A DNA stretch of 36,352 nucleotides from the NCBI GenBank assembly GCA_017405115.1, contig JAFRBA010000125.1, positions 1 through 36,352 on the forward strand, read 5' to 3'. The stretch is from Kiritimatiellia bacterium. Lineage in GTDB: Bacteria; Verrucomicrobiota; Kiritimatiellia; RFP12; UBA1067. Position numbers and translations under genes: made by a program. This document shows, piece by piece, positions 8,335 through 15,448 of the stretch (positions are counted from its first letter, which is position 1; each line of letters opens with the position of its first letter). Below the pieces are notes generated by a model, which saw only the letters and a list, made by a program, of their open reading frames with translations, did not search any database and was not told the DNA's origin.

Positions 8335-9410
8335 CACTCGCTAATAGGCTCAGGCTCGCATCGGCGCTCGGGGGAGGTGGACAGAAAATCCCCGAATCGA
8401 GCGCACCGTCCACGAAGCGCACGTCCGCGACGGCGGTCGGCAGCTCGGTCGACGGTTACGTCACCGTCGAGTTCGACGACGGCACGCAGATGGAGGTGCC
8501 TACGATAGCGTCCGTGGAGCCCGGCGACGAGGTGCAGCTCCTTCTCGACGGAGCGGACATCATCGCGCTCGGCAGCGGAGGATGGGGAGACAGGATGGCC
8601 GACACGGCGATGGGCGCTCAGACGGCAGGCGATGAAGCCGCTGCGATCGCCAACGCAACGAACCAGCACTTCTGGGCTGATGACAACGGAGCGCATGTTT
8701 CTACAGCAGCGGGAGAAGCTACTGGCGGAAAGAACACCGTATGGAACACCGAGGGAATGCTGTTCCGCAACGGCACCAACCCGCTGCTCGCTCTCATCGC
8801 GAGCAACACAGGCGGACTCAAGATATACAACGGCATGGGACGCGAAATCGGAAGCTTGACAGTTAATTCAGCAGGCAGCTTGATTATAGAAGCGCTTGGG
8901 TCGCTCGCGAACGCGCTGCAGCTCAAGGCAGATGCCGCGACGGCAACGTTTGATATAAACGGGTTCAACATCTCCGCCGCGCAAGGCGGCGTCGAGGCGA
9001 ATGGCCTCGAAGTGCTGGGGTATGACTGGGCAACTGGTCAAGTGCTTGGCACTTCGGATGTCATGCAGGGTGATGGCGACCCGCTGGTAGCCTGTACCAT
9101 CGCGAACGTCTCCGTCAGGGTGCCCGCATCCGGCACCATCGCCAAGGGCAGCGGCGCATCCAACAACGTGACGCTGACCGATTCAGGGTCAAACCCCAAC
9201 ATACCTGCTGGCTATAAGGCAATCAGCGTCGTCGGTTGGGAAACCGACCACGAGTACGCCTTTTCCGTGAATGCTTGCAGACTCACCGTCAGCAACAAGC
9301 AGCTCCACGTCTCCGCGTCGAACAACCACAGCACGACCGCGTACGCGCTCAACGTGACAGTGAAAATCCTATGCGTACGGGAAGGCCTGTACGTCAACAC
9401 CGCGAGTTAA
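8331..9410 (+). CDS. Baseplate/tail spike protein with HFWADDNGAHV signature
   Basis: A 359-residue protein whose ATG at 8331 overlaps the hub stop. The N-terminal 80 residues include GYVTVEFDDGTQMEVPTIAS and GDEVQLLLDGADIIALG, a small OB-like beta barrel found in tail spikes. It is followed by NQHFWADDNGAHVSTAAGEA and a GMLFRNGTNPLLALIA region, a module I recognise from tail proteins of phages of anaerobic gut Gram-positives. The C-terminal half is Ala/Asn/Thr-rich beta structure ending in VKILCVREGLYVNTAS. It probably acts in host attachment at the tail tip. It is the last tail gene before the lysis cassette. Confidence 0.68.
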   Translation: MTLANRLRLASALGGGGQKIPESSAPSTKRTSATAVGSSVDGYVTVEFDDGTQMEVPTIASVEPGDEVQLLLDGADIIALGSGGWGDRMADTAMGAQTAGDEAAAIANATNQHFWADDNGAHVSTAAGEATGGKNTVWNTEGMLFRNGTNPLLALIASNTGGLKIYNGMGREIGSLTVNSAGSLIIEALGSLANALQLKADAATATFDINGFNISAAQGGVEANGLEVLGYDWATGQVLGTSDVMQGDGDPLVACTIANVSVRVPASGTIAKGSGASNNVTLTDSGSNPNIPAGYKAISVVGWETDHEYAFSVNACRLTVSNKQLHVSASNNHSTTAYALNVTVKILCVREGLYVNTAS

Positions 9411-9428
9411 GGAAAGAGATGACCTGAT

Positions 9429-9854
9429 ATGCACCACCTTCCATACGTAATCGACGTCTTCCTGCAACCGCTCAGGGACAACCCGCAGGCGCAGGTAGCG
9501 GTCATAGCCGTTCTGCTCCTCATCGTGCTCGACGTCCTGTTCGGACTCGGCAACGCATTCCTGCATCACGAATACGACTCGTCCAAGATGCGAGAGGGCC
9601 TTGCTCACAAGGCCGTCGAGCTGTGCTTCATCTTGCTCGCATGCATTCTGGACGCCACCATAATCGCGGGTATCGAACTCGGATTCACCGCACCCGTGCT
9701 CGTCACGATCTGCGTGTACCTCATCGTCATGGAAATCGGTTCGCTCATGGAGACGTTCACGAAGATTTGGCCGAGCGTCGCCGACTGGCCGTTCTTCAAG
9801 CTCTTGAAGTCGGCTCACGTAATCAAGATCGACGAAGTGGGTCTCGATGATTAG
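9429..9854 (+). CDS. Phage holin
   Basis: A 141-residue membrane protein directly before the endolysin. Three hydrophobic segments are visible: VAVIAVLLLIVLDVLFGLG (about 23-42), CFILLACILDATIIAGIE (about 66-84) and VLVTICVYLIVMEIGSLME (about 90-108). A short charged C-terminal tail follows. This matches the Gram-positive phage holin family with a conserved late Glu (EIGSLME), which permeabilises the membrane at the end of infection. Its last bases overlap the endolysin start, so the two are translationally coupled. The ribosome site is weak (GGAAAGAG). Confidence 0.85.
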   Translation: MHHLPYVIDVFLQPLRDNPQAQVAVIAVLLLIVLDVLFGLGNAFLHHEYDSSKMREGLAHKAVELCFILLACILDATIIAGIELGFTAPVLVTICVYLIVMEIGSLMETFTKIWPSVADWPFFKLLKSAHVIKIDEVGLDD

Positions 9855-10686
9855 CTCGTGCGGACACGACGAACGTAACAAGTATTACGGCGGTGTCGCC
9901 GGTGACCAGAGCGGCACCGAGTGGTACGTCCGCAAGTGGTACAAGGGCGGCTGGGACGAGGTCTTCGTCCACCCCGACAGGGCCGTGCGCGAGGCGATCG
10001 CGAAGGTGTCGAAGCAGGGCGCTCTAAACCCGAACATCGGTTACGACCAGTACCAGAGGCTCACGTTCTACGACCAGCTCAAGAAAGCGAACTGGGACGC
10101 GAGCAAGATCGCCGTCCCGTGCGAGGCCGACTGTTCATCGTCTACGGCGGCATGCGTCATAGCGGCGGGGCACATCATCGGCGTTCCGAGAATCTACAAC
10201 AACGTGTCCGAATACGCCGTCACGTGGAACATCGGAAAAATGCTCGTCAACGCCGGTTTCTCACGATTGACGGATGCCAAGTACCTCACGTCGGACGCAT
10301 ATCTCCCGGCGGGGACGATCGTCAACAGGAGCAGCCAGCACGTGGTCATAACCGTGTCAGACGGCGCGAACGCGGCAGAGACGGTGCGTCTCGTCGGAGG
10401 CTACGACAGCGAAGGAGACGAAGTGAACGATTCGGACATCAAGAAGATCAAGGATGCTGTGTCATCGACCGTGCCCAAGGCGACGTGGGATTACGTCATC
10501 GACGGGAAGAAAGCGGCGACACGAGTCAAGGAGTCATCCGACGAGGCTACCGCCACCGACGACCCGAGCGGCCGCAAGGTCAAGATGAACGACCACGACC
10601 ACATCAAGTGGATCGCCTCAAAGCAGGCGAAGATGGATGCCAAGCTCGACCGCATCCTCGAGATACTGGGAGAAGACGATGCGTAG
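9847..10686 (+). CDS. Endolysin, NlpC/P60-like cysteine peptidase
   Basis: A 279-residue lysis enzyme after the holin. The N-terminal about 175 residues match cysteine-peptidase endolysins of clostridial and related phages: a KYYGGVAGDQSGTEWYVRKW opening, a NPNIGYDQYQRLTFYDQL stretch, the CEADCSSSTAA motif (Cys92 and Cys96, one probably the nucleophile) and QHVVITV with His165 as probable partner. It would cleave peptide bonds of host peptidoglycan. The tail (about 195-279) is charged and helical (DIKKIKDAVSS, AKMDAKLDRILEILG), probably an oligomerisation segment rather than a known wall-binding repeat. The start overlaps the holin. Confidence 0.83.
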   Translation: MISSCGHDERNKYYGGVAGDQSGTEWYVRKWYKGGWDEVFVHPDRAVREAIAKVSKQGALNPNIGYDQYQRLTFYDQLKKANWDASKIAVPCEADCSSSTAACVIAAGHIIGVPRIYNNVSEYAVTWNIGKMLVNAGFSRLTDAKYLTSDAYLPAGTIVNRSSQHVVITVSDGANAAETVRLVGGYDSEGDEVNDSDIKKIKDAVSSTVPKATWDYVIDGKKAATRVKESSDEATATDDPSGRKVKMNDHDHIKWIASKQAKMDAKLDRILEILGEDDA

Positions 10687-10990
10687 GGGGACGACGCCGA
10701 CCATCACGCTCACCGTGGGCGCCGACATCACCGGGATGCATGTCTATCTCGCCTTCAAGCAGGCCGGACGCGACATCATCGTGAAGGAGAATCCCGATTT
10801 CACGATGACGTTCGAGGACGATGCCACCACCATCGCATGCCCGCTGGCGCAGGAGGACACGCTCGCGTTCAAGCCCGGCAAGTGCGAGGTGCAGATCCGT
10901 GCGACCGAGGCGGATGGCGCAGTTGCCCTCGCCACCAACATCGGCACCATCGACATCGGCAGGATACTGCTAGATGGCAGGCTCTCATGA
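10679..10990 (+). CDS. Small tail/baseplate accessory protein with RRGTTPT start
   Basis: A 103-residue protein. I chose ATG 10679, overlapping the endolysin stop, because the product then begins MRRGTTPTITLTVGADITG, the recognisable start of a small beta-sandwich family encoded near tail-fibre genes in phages of gut Gram-positives. The rest follows that pattern (YLAFKQAGRDIIVKE, a QEDTLAFKPGKCEVQIRA stretch, and NIGTIDIGRILLDG at the end). The role is probably structural in the baseplate or fibre attachment. No enzymatic motif is seen. The next gene overlaps by ATGA. Confidence 0.6.
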   Translation: MRRGTTPTITLTVGADITGMHVYLAFKQAGRDIIVKENPDFTMTFEDDATTIACPLAQEDTLAFKPGKCEVQIRATEADGAVALATNIGTIDIGRILLDGRLS

Positions 10991-11256
10991 TCGCGGACGT
11001 GCGCCTGACGGTCGACGACGCGGGTGAGGTGCTCCTGACGCTCGGCAATTCCGGCGATGTGCAGCTCGACGTGGACGTTCCCTACATCGGCGGGGGTCTT
11101 CCACCTTACGATGGAAGCTACGAAGCAGACGCCCTGTTCTCGGAGCAGGTCTTCGCGACGAAGAACAAGAGCATGACCGACGATTTCACCGTCCATGCGA
11201 TCAACTACACCGAAGCGCCTAACGACTACGGCGTGACCGTCACGATAGGAGGATGA
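10987..11256 (+). CDS. Hypothetical tail-region protein
   Basis: An 89-residue acidic protein starting at ATG 10987 in an ATGA overlap with the gene before. It is predicted beta-rich (DVRLTVDDAGEVLLTLGNS at the start) with GGGLPPYDGSYEADALFSEQ in the middle, a pattern often seen in small proteins paired with the RRGTTPT family and tail fibres. The middle resembles a linker between short strands. No known fold is identified. Position in the fibre cluster suggests a fibre or baseplate accessory. Confidence 0.55.
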   Translation: MIADVRLTVDDAGEVLLTLGNSGDVQLDVDVPYIGGGLPPYDGSYEADALFSEQVFATKNKSMTDDFTVHAINYTEAPNDYGVTVTIGG

Positions 11257-11257
11257 A

Positions 11258-11860
11258 GTGGCAAGCAATCCCTATGTCAACAAGGTGGTGAACGGCGAGA
11301 GCGGCGACGTCATCATCGACATCTCGACCGACACCCTCGTCAGCGCGTCGCAGATAACGAGCGGCGTAACGGCGCACCTGCGCACGGGCGAACTCGTGAC
11401 GGGCACGAACACCAACGACGCGGACACGTCCGACGCCAACGCGACGGCGAGCCAGATTCTCACGGGAGCCACGGCCTACGTCAACGGCTCGAAGGTCACT
11501 GGCACCATGACCAACAACGGGGCCGTGGCTGGCACCATCAGCAGCCGCGACCAAGCATATACCGTGCCAACTGGATACCATGATGGAAGCGGTAGCGTGC
11601 AGATTGCCGAGTCCGAAAGAAACAAGATAGTCGCTGGGAACATCAAGCAGGGCGTCACGATTCTCTCGATTCAGGGTACCTACAGCGGCGATGGCGTCAA
11701 CCTCCAAAGCAAGTCGGTGACCTCAAGCTTCACCGCGCAGACCGTCACGGCGGACGCGGGCTACGACGCGCTGTCTCAGGTCACCGTCGCGGCCATGCCC
11801 TACAGCGAGGTCCAGAATTCGGCTGGTGGCCTGACGGTCACCATCGGGGCATCCGCGTAA
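11258..11860 (+). CDS. Tail fibre / collar-type protein with Thr/Ala repeats
   Basis: A 200-residue protein from GTG 11258 (GGAGGATGAA just upstream). It contains modules common in tail fibres of gut phages: ITSGVTAHLRTGELVTGT, then DANATASQILTGATAYVNGS followed by KVTGTM, TIS..DQAYTVPTGYHDGSG, and NIKQGVTILSIQGTY. The end has TADAGYDALSQVTVAAMPY. The same type of GYDAL module recurs in the next gene (DTGYDALESVQINAV). These short beta modules are thought to build trimeric fibres contacting the host surface. Enzymatic activity is not expected. Confidence 0.7.
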   Translation: MASNPYVNKVVNGESGDVIIDISTDTLVSASQITSGVTAHLRTGELVTGTNTNDADTSDANATASQILTGATAYVNGSKVTGTMTNNGAVAGTISSRDQAYTVPTGYHDGSGSVQIAESERNKIVAGNIKQGVTILSIQGTYSGDGVNLQSKSVTSSFTAQTVTADAGYDALSQVTVAAMPYSEVQNSAGGLTVTIGASA

Positions 11861-11870
11861 GGGGGGCGTC

Positions 11871-13862
11871 ATGCCTTACCCCAACAAGATAGTCAAGGAC
11901 GGCACCACCCTCATCGACCTCACCTCAGACACCGTGACGCCCGCCACGCTGATGCAAGGATACACGGCGCACGACGCTTCGGGTGCAATCATCACTGGCA
12001 CGGCCTCTGGCGGCTCGGATGCTCTCGTCGTAACGCTCTCGTGGGATAGCACGGAGGAGATGTGGACTCCCGATTGCACGATTAACGAGCTGCAAGACGC
12101 TTACGTAGGTGGGAAGGAAATCGTTTTCGTCGGCGGGAACGGCGAGCTTGCGGGATGGTTCTATGATGACGATTACGCATTCGGGTACAGTATTCAGGTA
12201 GATGGTGGTATAAATACGCTGCTGATAAAAGAGTACTTCTATACGACGCAGGGAATAGAGTATTGTGGTGACACCAGGTTTATCTTCCCGAATTTCGAGA
12301 CCCCGTCCCGCACATACACGCCAACTACTTCGCAGCAGACAGAGCGCGTCAATTTCAACTCATCTGATGATTTTAACGGCATCGAGTACGTAGACGTTAC
12401 CGTGGCGGCGATGCCTACAGGCACGGCTGGCACGCCGACAGCGACAAAGGGAACCGTCTCGAACCACAGCGTCAGCGTCACGCCGTCCGTCACGAACACG
12501 ACGGGTTACGTCACTGGCGGCACCAAGACTGGCACGGCTGTCACCGTCTCCGCATCAGAACTGGTATCGGGCAGCGAGACCAAGACCGAGAACGGCACAT
12601 ACGACGTGACGAACCTGGCCGAGCTCGTCGTCAACGTCTCTGGCGGCGGTGGTGGGAGCAGCATGTCGATCGGGACTGAGACGGCAACGCTCTCATCGGC
12701 TGCATCGTCAATCAGCTTCACGGGATTGTCTGGAAACCCGCTCTCGTTCGTGGTCACGTCGTCTGCGGACGCATCCACTGGCGGCACGGCTGCGGTGGCG
12801 GTCGCCTATGACGGCACGTCGCTTCACGGCATGGACGTAACGACTCAGGCGGAAGCCGACACGGGCTACTCTAAGAGCTATTCGGGCGGCACGCTCACCA
12901 TAACCGCGACCACGGCGGAGTTCCAGGCTAACGAGTACAAGCTCGTCTACGCATACGGCGGCTCAAGCTCCGACATCCACACGTCGGACGTCCAGGTGGG
13001 GAGCGGCGCCACTTCCATCACGTTCTCGGGACTGAGCGGCAGACCGCTGTACTTCTCGTGCGTGTTCAAGTCGTCATTCTCGACTTCTTCTGGCTACCAG
13101 CGCGTAATCGAGGTCGTGAACGATGGAACGTCCACGTACGGTCATTCGTTCGATTCGTCGGCACATGCGGCGACCTCGTGGGGCTACACGTATTCTGGCG
13201 GCGCGTTGACGGTTTCCAGCACCAGCACGAACAACGGCGGCTACTTCCACCAGCCAGGCTACTACCAGCTCACCTATGCCGTAGACCCGAACGCCGTGAC
13301 CTATCAGGCGAAGACTGGCGTGGGCGCGTCCACTTCGAGCCAGACCATCTACCCAGACACGGGATACGACGCGCTCGAATCGGTGCAGATAAACGCCGTC
13401 TCGCAGACCAATCTCACGGCTGCGAACATCAAGAGCGGCACGACAGTCACCATCAGCAACGGCAACACGAACCTGTGGAGCGTCACTGGCACCTACACGG
13501 GCGGCGGTGGCGGGGGCAGCTCGTCAATCGCAACTACGACGTGGACGAACTCCTCGAACACGGCCACGAGCCATCAGTTCACGGGTCTGAGCGGCACGCC
13601 GATAGCGGCGTTCCTGCGCTGCACGACGTCGTTGTCGAGGTCGAGCGGCTCGACTAACTACTTCATCGCTGACATGGTGTGGGACGGCTCCACCTGCAAG
13701 GGCAACTCGTTCCGCAGGAGCAACGGCACCTACGCCAATGTGACGAGCGGATACTCTGTGACGACGGGAAGCAACTCCATCACGTTCACGTCGTCTGGCA
13801 CATCGACCACGAATCCCGGATCGTTCTACAACGGGACGTACGAACTGGTGTACGTTTACTAA
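11871..13862 (+). CDS. Tail fibre / receptor-binding protein with three related domains
   Basis: A 663-residue protein and the last late gene. Residues 1-48 are a fibre N-terminus like that of the preceding gene. About 50-165 is a distinct domain encoded by lower-G+C DNA (roughly 12040-12390). A TGTAGTPTATKGTVSNHS module follows. Three divergent copies of a domain of about 105 residues then lie at about 264-362, 366-470 and 550-663. Each has a FTGLSG-P or FSGLSG-P turn, an internal DGTS or DGST, a SYSGG/TYSGG-like or equivalent segment, and an ending YKLVYAY, YQLTYAV or YELVYVY. Two Gly-rich linkers (GGGGGSS) join the parts. It probably binds the host surface. Confidence 0.72.
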   Translation: MPYPNKIVKDGTTLIDLTSDTVTPATLMQGYTAHDASGAIITGTASGGSDALVVTLSWDSTEEMWTPDCTINELQDAYVGGKEIVFVGGNGELAGWFYDDDYAFGYSIQVDGGINTLLIKEYFYTTQGIEYCGDTRFIFPNFETPSRTYTPTTSQQTERVNFNSSDDFNGIEYVDVTVAAMPTGTAGTPTATKGTVSNHSVSVTPSVTNTTGYVTGGTKTGTAVTVSASELVSGSETKTENGTYDVTNLAELVVNVSGGGGGSSMSIGTETATLSSAASSISFTGLSGNPLSFVVTSSADASTGGTAAVAVAYDGTSLHGMDVTTQAEADTGYSKSYSGGTLTITATTAEFQANEYKLVYAYGGSSSDIHTSDVQVGSGATSITFSGLSGRPLYFSCVFKSSFSTSSGYQRVIEVVNDGTSTYGHSFDSSAHAATSWGYTYSGGALTVSSTSTNNGGYFHQPGYYQLTYAVDPNAVTYQAKTGVGASTSSQTIYPDTGYDALESVQINAVSQTNLTAANIKSGTTVTISNGNTNLWSVTGTYTGGGGGGSSSIATTTWTNSSNTATSHQFTGLSGTPIAAFLRCTTSLSRSSGSTNYFIADMVWDGSTCKGNSFRRSNGTYANVTSGYSVTTGSNSITFTSSGTSTTNPGSFYNGTYELVYVY

Positions 13863-13960
13863 GAGGGGAATACGGGCATAGCGCGACGGGTTCTCATGGA
13901 TCATACGGCTCCTCCATCGCCACACTGACACTCTCTCATCCGTCGCGCCGCCCACCAGGG

Positions 13961-13990
13961 GTGGCGCAAATATTGGCGCAAAAAATCACG
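13961..13990. repeat. Putative integrase arm-type site, left (P arm)
   Basis: Two GGCGCAAA motifs (13963-13970 and 13975-13982) lie 12 bases apart, followed by AAATCACG. The same arrangement recurs at 14215-14242 on the other side of the attP core. Paired direct repeats flanking the core are typical arm-binding sites for the N-terminal domain of tyrosine integrases. Confidence 0.6.
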
Positions 13991-14056
13991 TGAAATGTCG
14001 AAAACACTCGTTCCCACTTGTGCCGACATATACGCGTAAAACACGCCATGACCTGC

Positions 14057-14072
14057 AGAAATGCGCATTTCT
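14057..14072. repeat. Perfect 16-bp palindrome in the P arm
   Basis: AGAAATGCGCATTTCT is a perfect even palindrome 42 bases left of the attP core. It could bind a dimeric protein such as an excisionase or host factor. Only the symmetry is seen; the role is inference. Confidence 0.4.
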
Positions 14073-14113
14073 CCGTCCCGCTTGTTCCCATACGTTCCCA
14101 CTGTTGGTGGATT

Positions 14114-14158
14114 CTGGGGGTCAAGGGGTCGCAGGTTCGAATCCTGTCCACCCGACCA
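14114..14158 (+). other. attP: attP core: 3' half of tRNA-Pro(GGG)
   Basis: From 14114 the plus strand reads as the second half of a tRNA gene: anticodon loop CTGGGGG (anticodon GGG), anticodon-stem strand TCAAG, five-base variable loop, T arm GCAGG-TTCGAAT-CCTGT, acceptor strand CCACCCG, discriminator A and encoded CCA. The bases left of 14114 do not pair with TCAAG (CTTGA would be needed), so the 5' half is absent and the tRNA is not functional. This is the standard design of a tyrosine-integrase attP: crossover in the shared 3' half restores a whole tRNA-Pro in the host. C1-G72 with A73 fits proline. Confidence 0.85.
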
Positions 14159-14167
14159 GAAACCGCA

Positions 14168-14203
14168 GGTCAGGGGCTGTATATGGCTCCTGGCCTTTTA
14201 TTT
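14168..14203 (+). terminator. Rho-independent terminator just past attP
   Basis: An 11-bp stem (GGTCAGGGGCT with GGCTCCTGGCC, three G-U pairs) has a six-base GTATAT loop and is followed by TTTTATTT. It lies 10 bases after the CCA end of the tRNA remnant and points rightward, so it ends late transcription in the free phage. After integration it would lie directly behind the rebuilt tRNA-Pro. Confidence 0.75.
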
Positions 14204-14214
14204 CAAAAGCGCAA

Positions 14215-14242
14215 GTGGCGCAAATTCGGCGCAAAAATCACG
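14215..14242. repeat. Putative integrase arm-type site, right (P' arm)
   Basis: This near-copy of the 13961-13990 repeat has GGCGCAAA at 14217-14224 and 14228-14235, preceded by a further GCGCAA at 14209-14214. The end overlaps the integrase stop codon, so arm site and gene end share sequence. Confidence 0.6.
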
Positions 14243-15305
14243 AGAACGCCCTCTCCACGGCGTCGTCCAGGCTGCTGCTGTGGACGTGCGTGTAGATGTT
14301 CATACAGACCTCTATGGTCTCCCAGCCGCCGAGCTGCATCATCACGCGGGGGTGCACTCCCGCCTCGGCCAGCCTGGTAGCGTAGGCGTGGCGCAAATCG
14401 TGCAGCCGCACGCCCTCCATTCCCCACCGCCCCCGGTTGCGGCACCACCACCTGGTGAGCACCTTCGGGCGTATCTCGGCCAGCTTCCCGTCCGGGGCGG
14501 CCTCTATCGCATCCCTCAGGATCGGCGGCGCGGGCACCTCGCGGATCCTGACGGTCTTCGTCGGCTTCTCCGTGCCGTCCTCTTCGGCGGCCTTGGTCAC
14601 GTGGACCCTCTTGCCGTCGAAATCGGACTTCTCCACCATCACCGCCTCGCTTCTCCTCAACCCCAGGCACGCGCACAGCATGACCGCCATCTGATGCGGC
14701 TCCCTCGGGTCGAGCGATTCCACCATAGCGTCGACCATTCGGGTCGTGGGGACGTTTCTCTCCACCTGCGGCACCTGCGGGCGCTTCGCCTCGAAAGTCG
14801 GCTTAGAATCGATTACAGCGTCTCTCACGGCGTCCGAGAAAATCGTCGAGAGCGTCTTGTGCATGGAGTTTACACTCGAAGGCTTCCACGGCTTGCCCGA
14901 CGGGGACTCGCCGCTGGACAGCCTCGTGTAGCAGTCCTCCACATCGCGGCGCGTCACCTCGTCCATCTGCAAGTCGCCCAGGAGCGCGACCAGCGCGTTC
15001 ACGCGCCAACCCTCGCCGTCCATGGTCCTCTCGGCGTACATGCCGCTTCTTACCCGGCGCTCGTGCCATCTTCGCGCGTACTCCCCGAACGTCGGGGACT
15101 TCTCGCGCTCGTCTTCCAGCTCCAGATCGTGAAGCCACGCAGCAAGAGCGGTCTTCGCCTCGCGGTACGTGCCGTCGAACCGTTTGTACCGGTGCGGGTA
15201 CTTCCCGTCGACCTTGCCGAAATTGGCGACCAGCCTCCACTTGCGGCACCGGCTCCTCGGCCTGTCCTTCTCGAGCTGCTCGACGTAGCCTCCCGTCGGC
15301 TTCAT
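14238..15305 (-). CDS. int: Tyrosine site-specific integrase
   Basis: A 355-residue tyrosine recombinase that integrates the phage at tRNA-Pro. It has an N-terminal arm-binding region (about 20-65, rich in Arg/Lys/Tyr), a core-binding SAM-like domain (about 70-165) and the catalytic domain. Catalytic residues visible are R217 in CLGLRRSE, H302 and R305 in LHDLRHAYAT, and Y338 in NIYTHV. The usual second His is replaced in LGGW (W328 nearby), as in many actinobacterial integrases. ATG 15305 has AAAGGATG upstream. The gene lies next to attP on the opposite strand to the structural genes, with a 17-bp palindrome 25 bases upstream that may control it. Confidence 0.95.
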   Translation of the reverse strand: MKPTGGYVEQLEKDRPRSRCRKWRLVANFGKVDGKYPHRYKRFDGTYREAKTALAAWLHDLELEDEREKSPTFGEYARRWHERRVRSGMYAERTMDGEGWRVNALVALLGDLQMDEVTRRDVEDCYTRLSSGESPSGKPWKPSSVNSMHKTLSTIFSDAVRDAVIDSKPTFEAKRPQVPQVERNVPTTRMVDAMVESLDPREPHQMAVMLCACLGLRRSEAVMVEKSDFDGKRVHVTKAAEEDGTEKPTKTVRIREVPAPPILRDAIEAAPDGKLAEIRPKVLTRWWCRNRGRWGMEGVRLHDLRHAYATRLAEAGVHPRVMMQLGGWETIEVCMNIYTHVHSSSLDDAVERAFS

Positions 15306-15329
15306 GAGTACATCCTTTCAGAAATGCCT

Positions 15330-15346
15330 GTTCAACAATGTTGAAC
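15330..15346. promoter_or_regulatory. Palindromic operator upstream of integrase
   Basis: GTTCAACAATGTTGAAC is a perfect 17-bp palindrome (8+1+8) between the integrase start and its likely promoter. It shares its core CAACAATGTTG with a second perfect palindrome at 25388-25404 upstream of the toxin-antitoxin genes. A shared dimeric regulator is inferred. Confidence 0.6.
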
Positions 15347-15448
15347 TTTTCAGTCATATGTTGATAAAATCTATATGGAACCTGAACGGTGCTAATGCCT
15401 AGTAGGGGTCCTCACAGGGGGCGGCCCACGAGGTCGCCCGCCTTGTTT

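Larger units (their letters stand above)
13863..14237. other. Attachment region between fibre gene and integrase
   Basis: This 375-base stretch holds no convincing gene. It carries the attP core, direct repeats that look like integrase arm sites on both sides, a palindrome, a ten-base direct repeat (CGTTCCCACT at 14009-14018 and 14093-14102), and a rightward terminator. Open frames passing through it are shadows on the other strand of the integrase or run into the tRNA remnant. Confidence 0.7.

Noticed and set aside
8331..13862. Diversity-generating retroelement targeting the fibre genes
   Set aside because: No reverse transcriptase gene or template repeat was found anywhere in the window.
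14061..15344. Long plus-strand open frame opposite the integrase
   Set aside because: It is antisense to a well-supported integrase, starts in the tRNA remnant and has a Arg/His/Pro-rich product without motifs.
14803..15357. Minus-strand frame starting 52 bases before the integrase
   Set aside because: It begins near the operator but soon runs out of frame through the integrase gene and lacks a ribosome site.
15420..15438. Hairpin GGCGGCC/GGTCGCC as a terminator after the DUF3800 gene
   Set aside because: On the minus strand no U-rich tract follows; on the plus strand it has only a weak TTGTTTT some bases away and no gene upstream to end.
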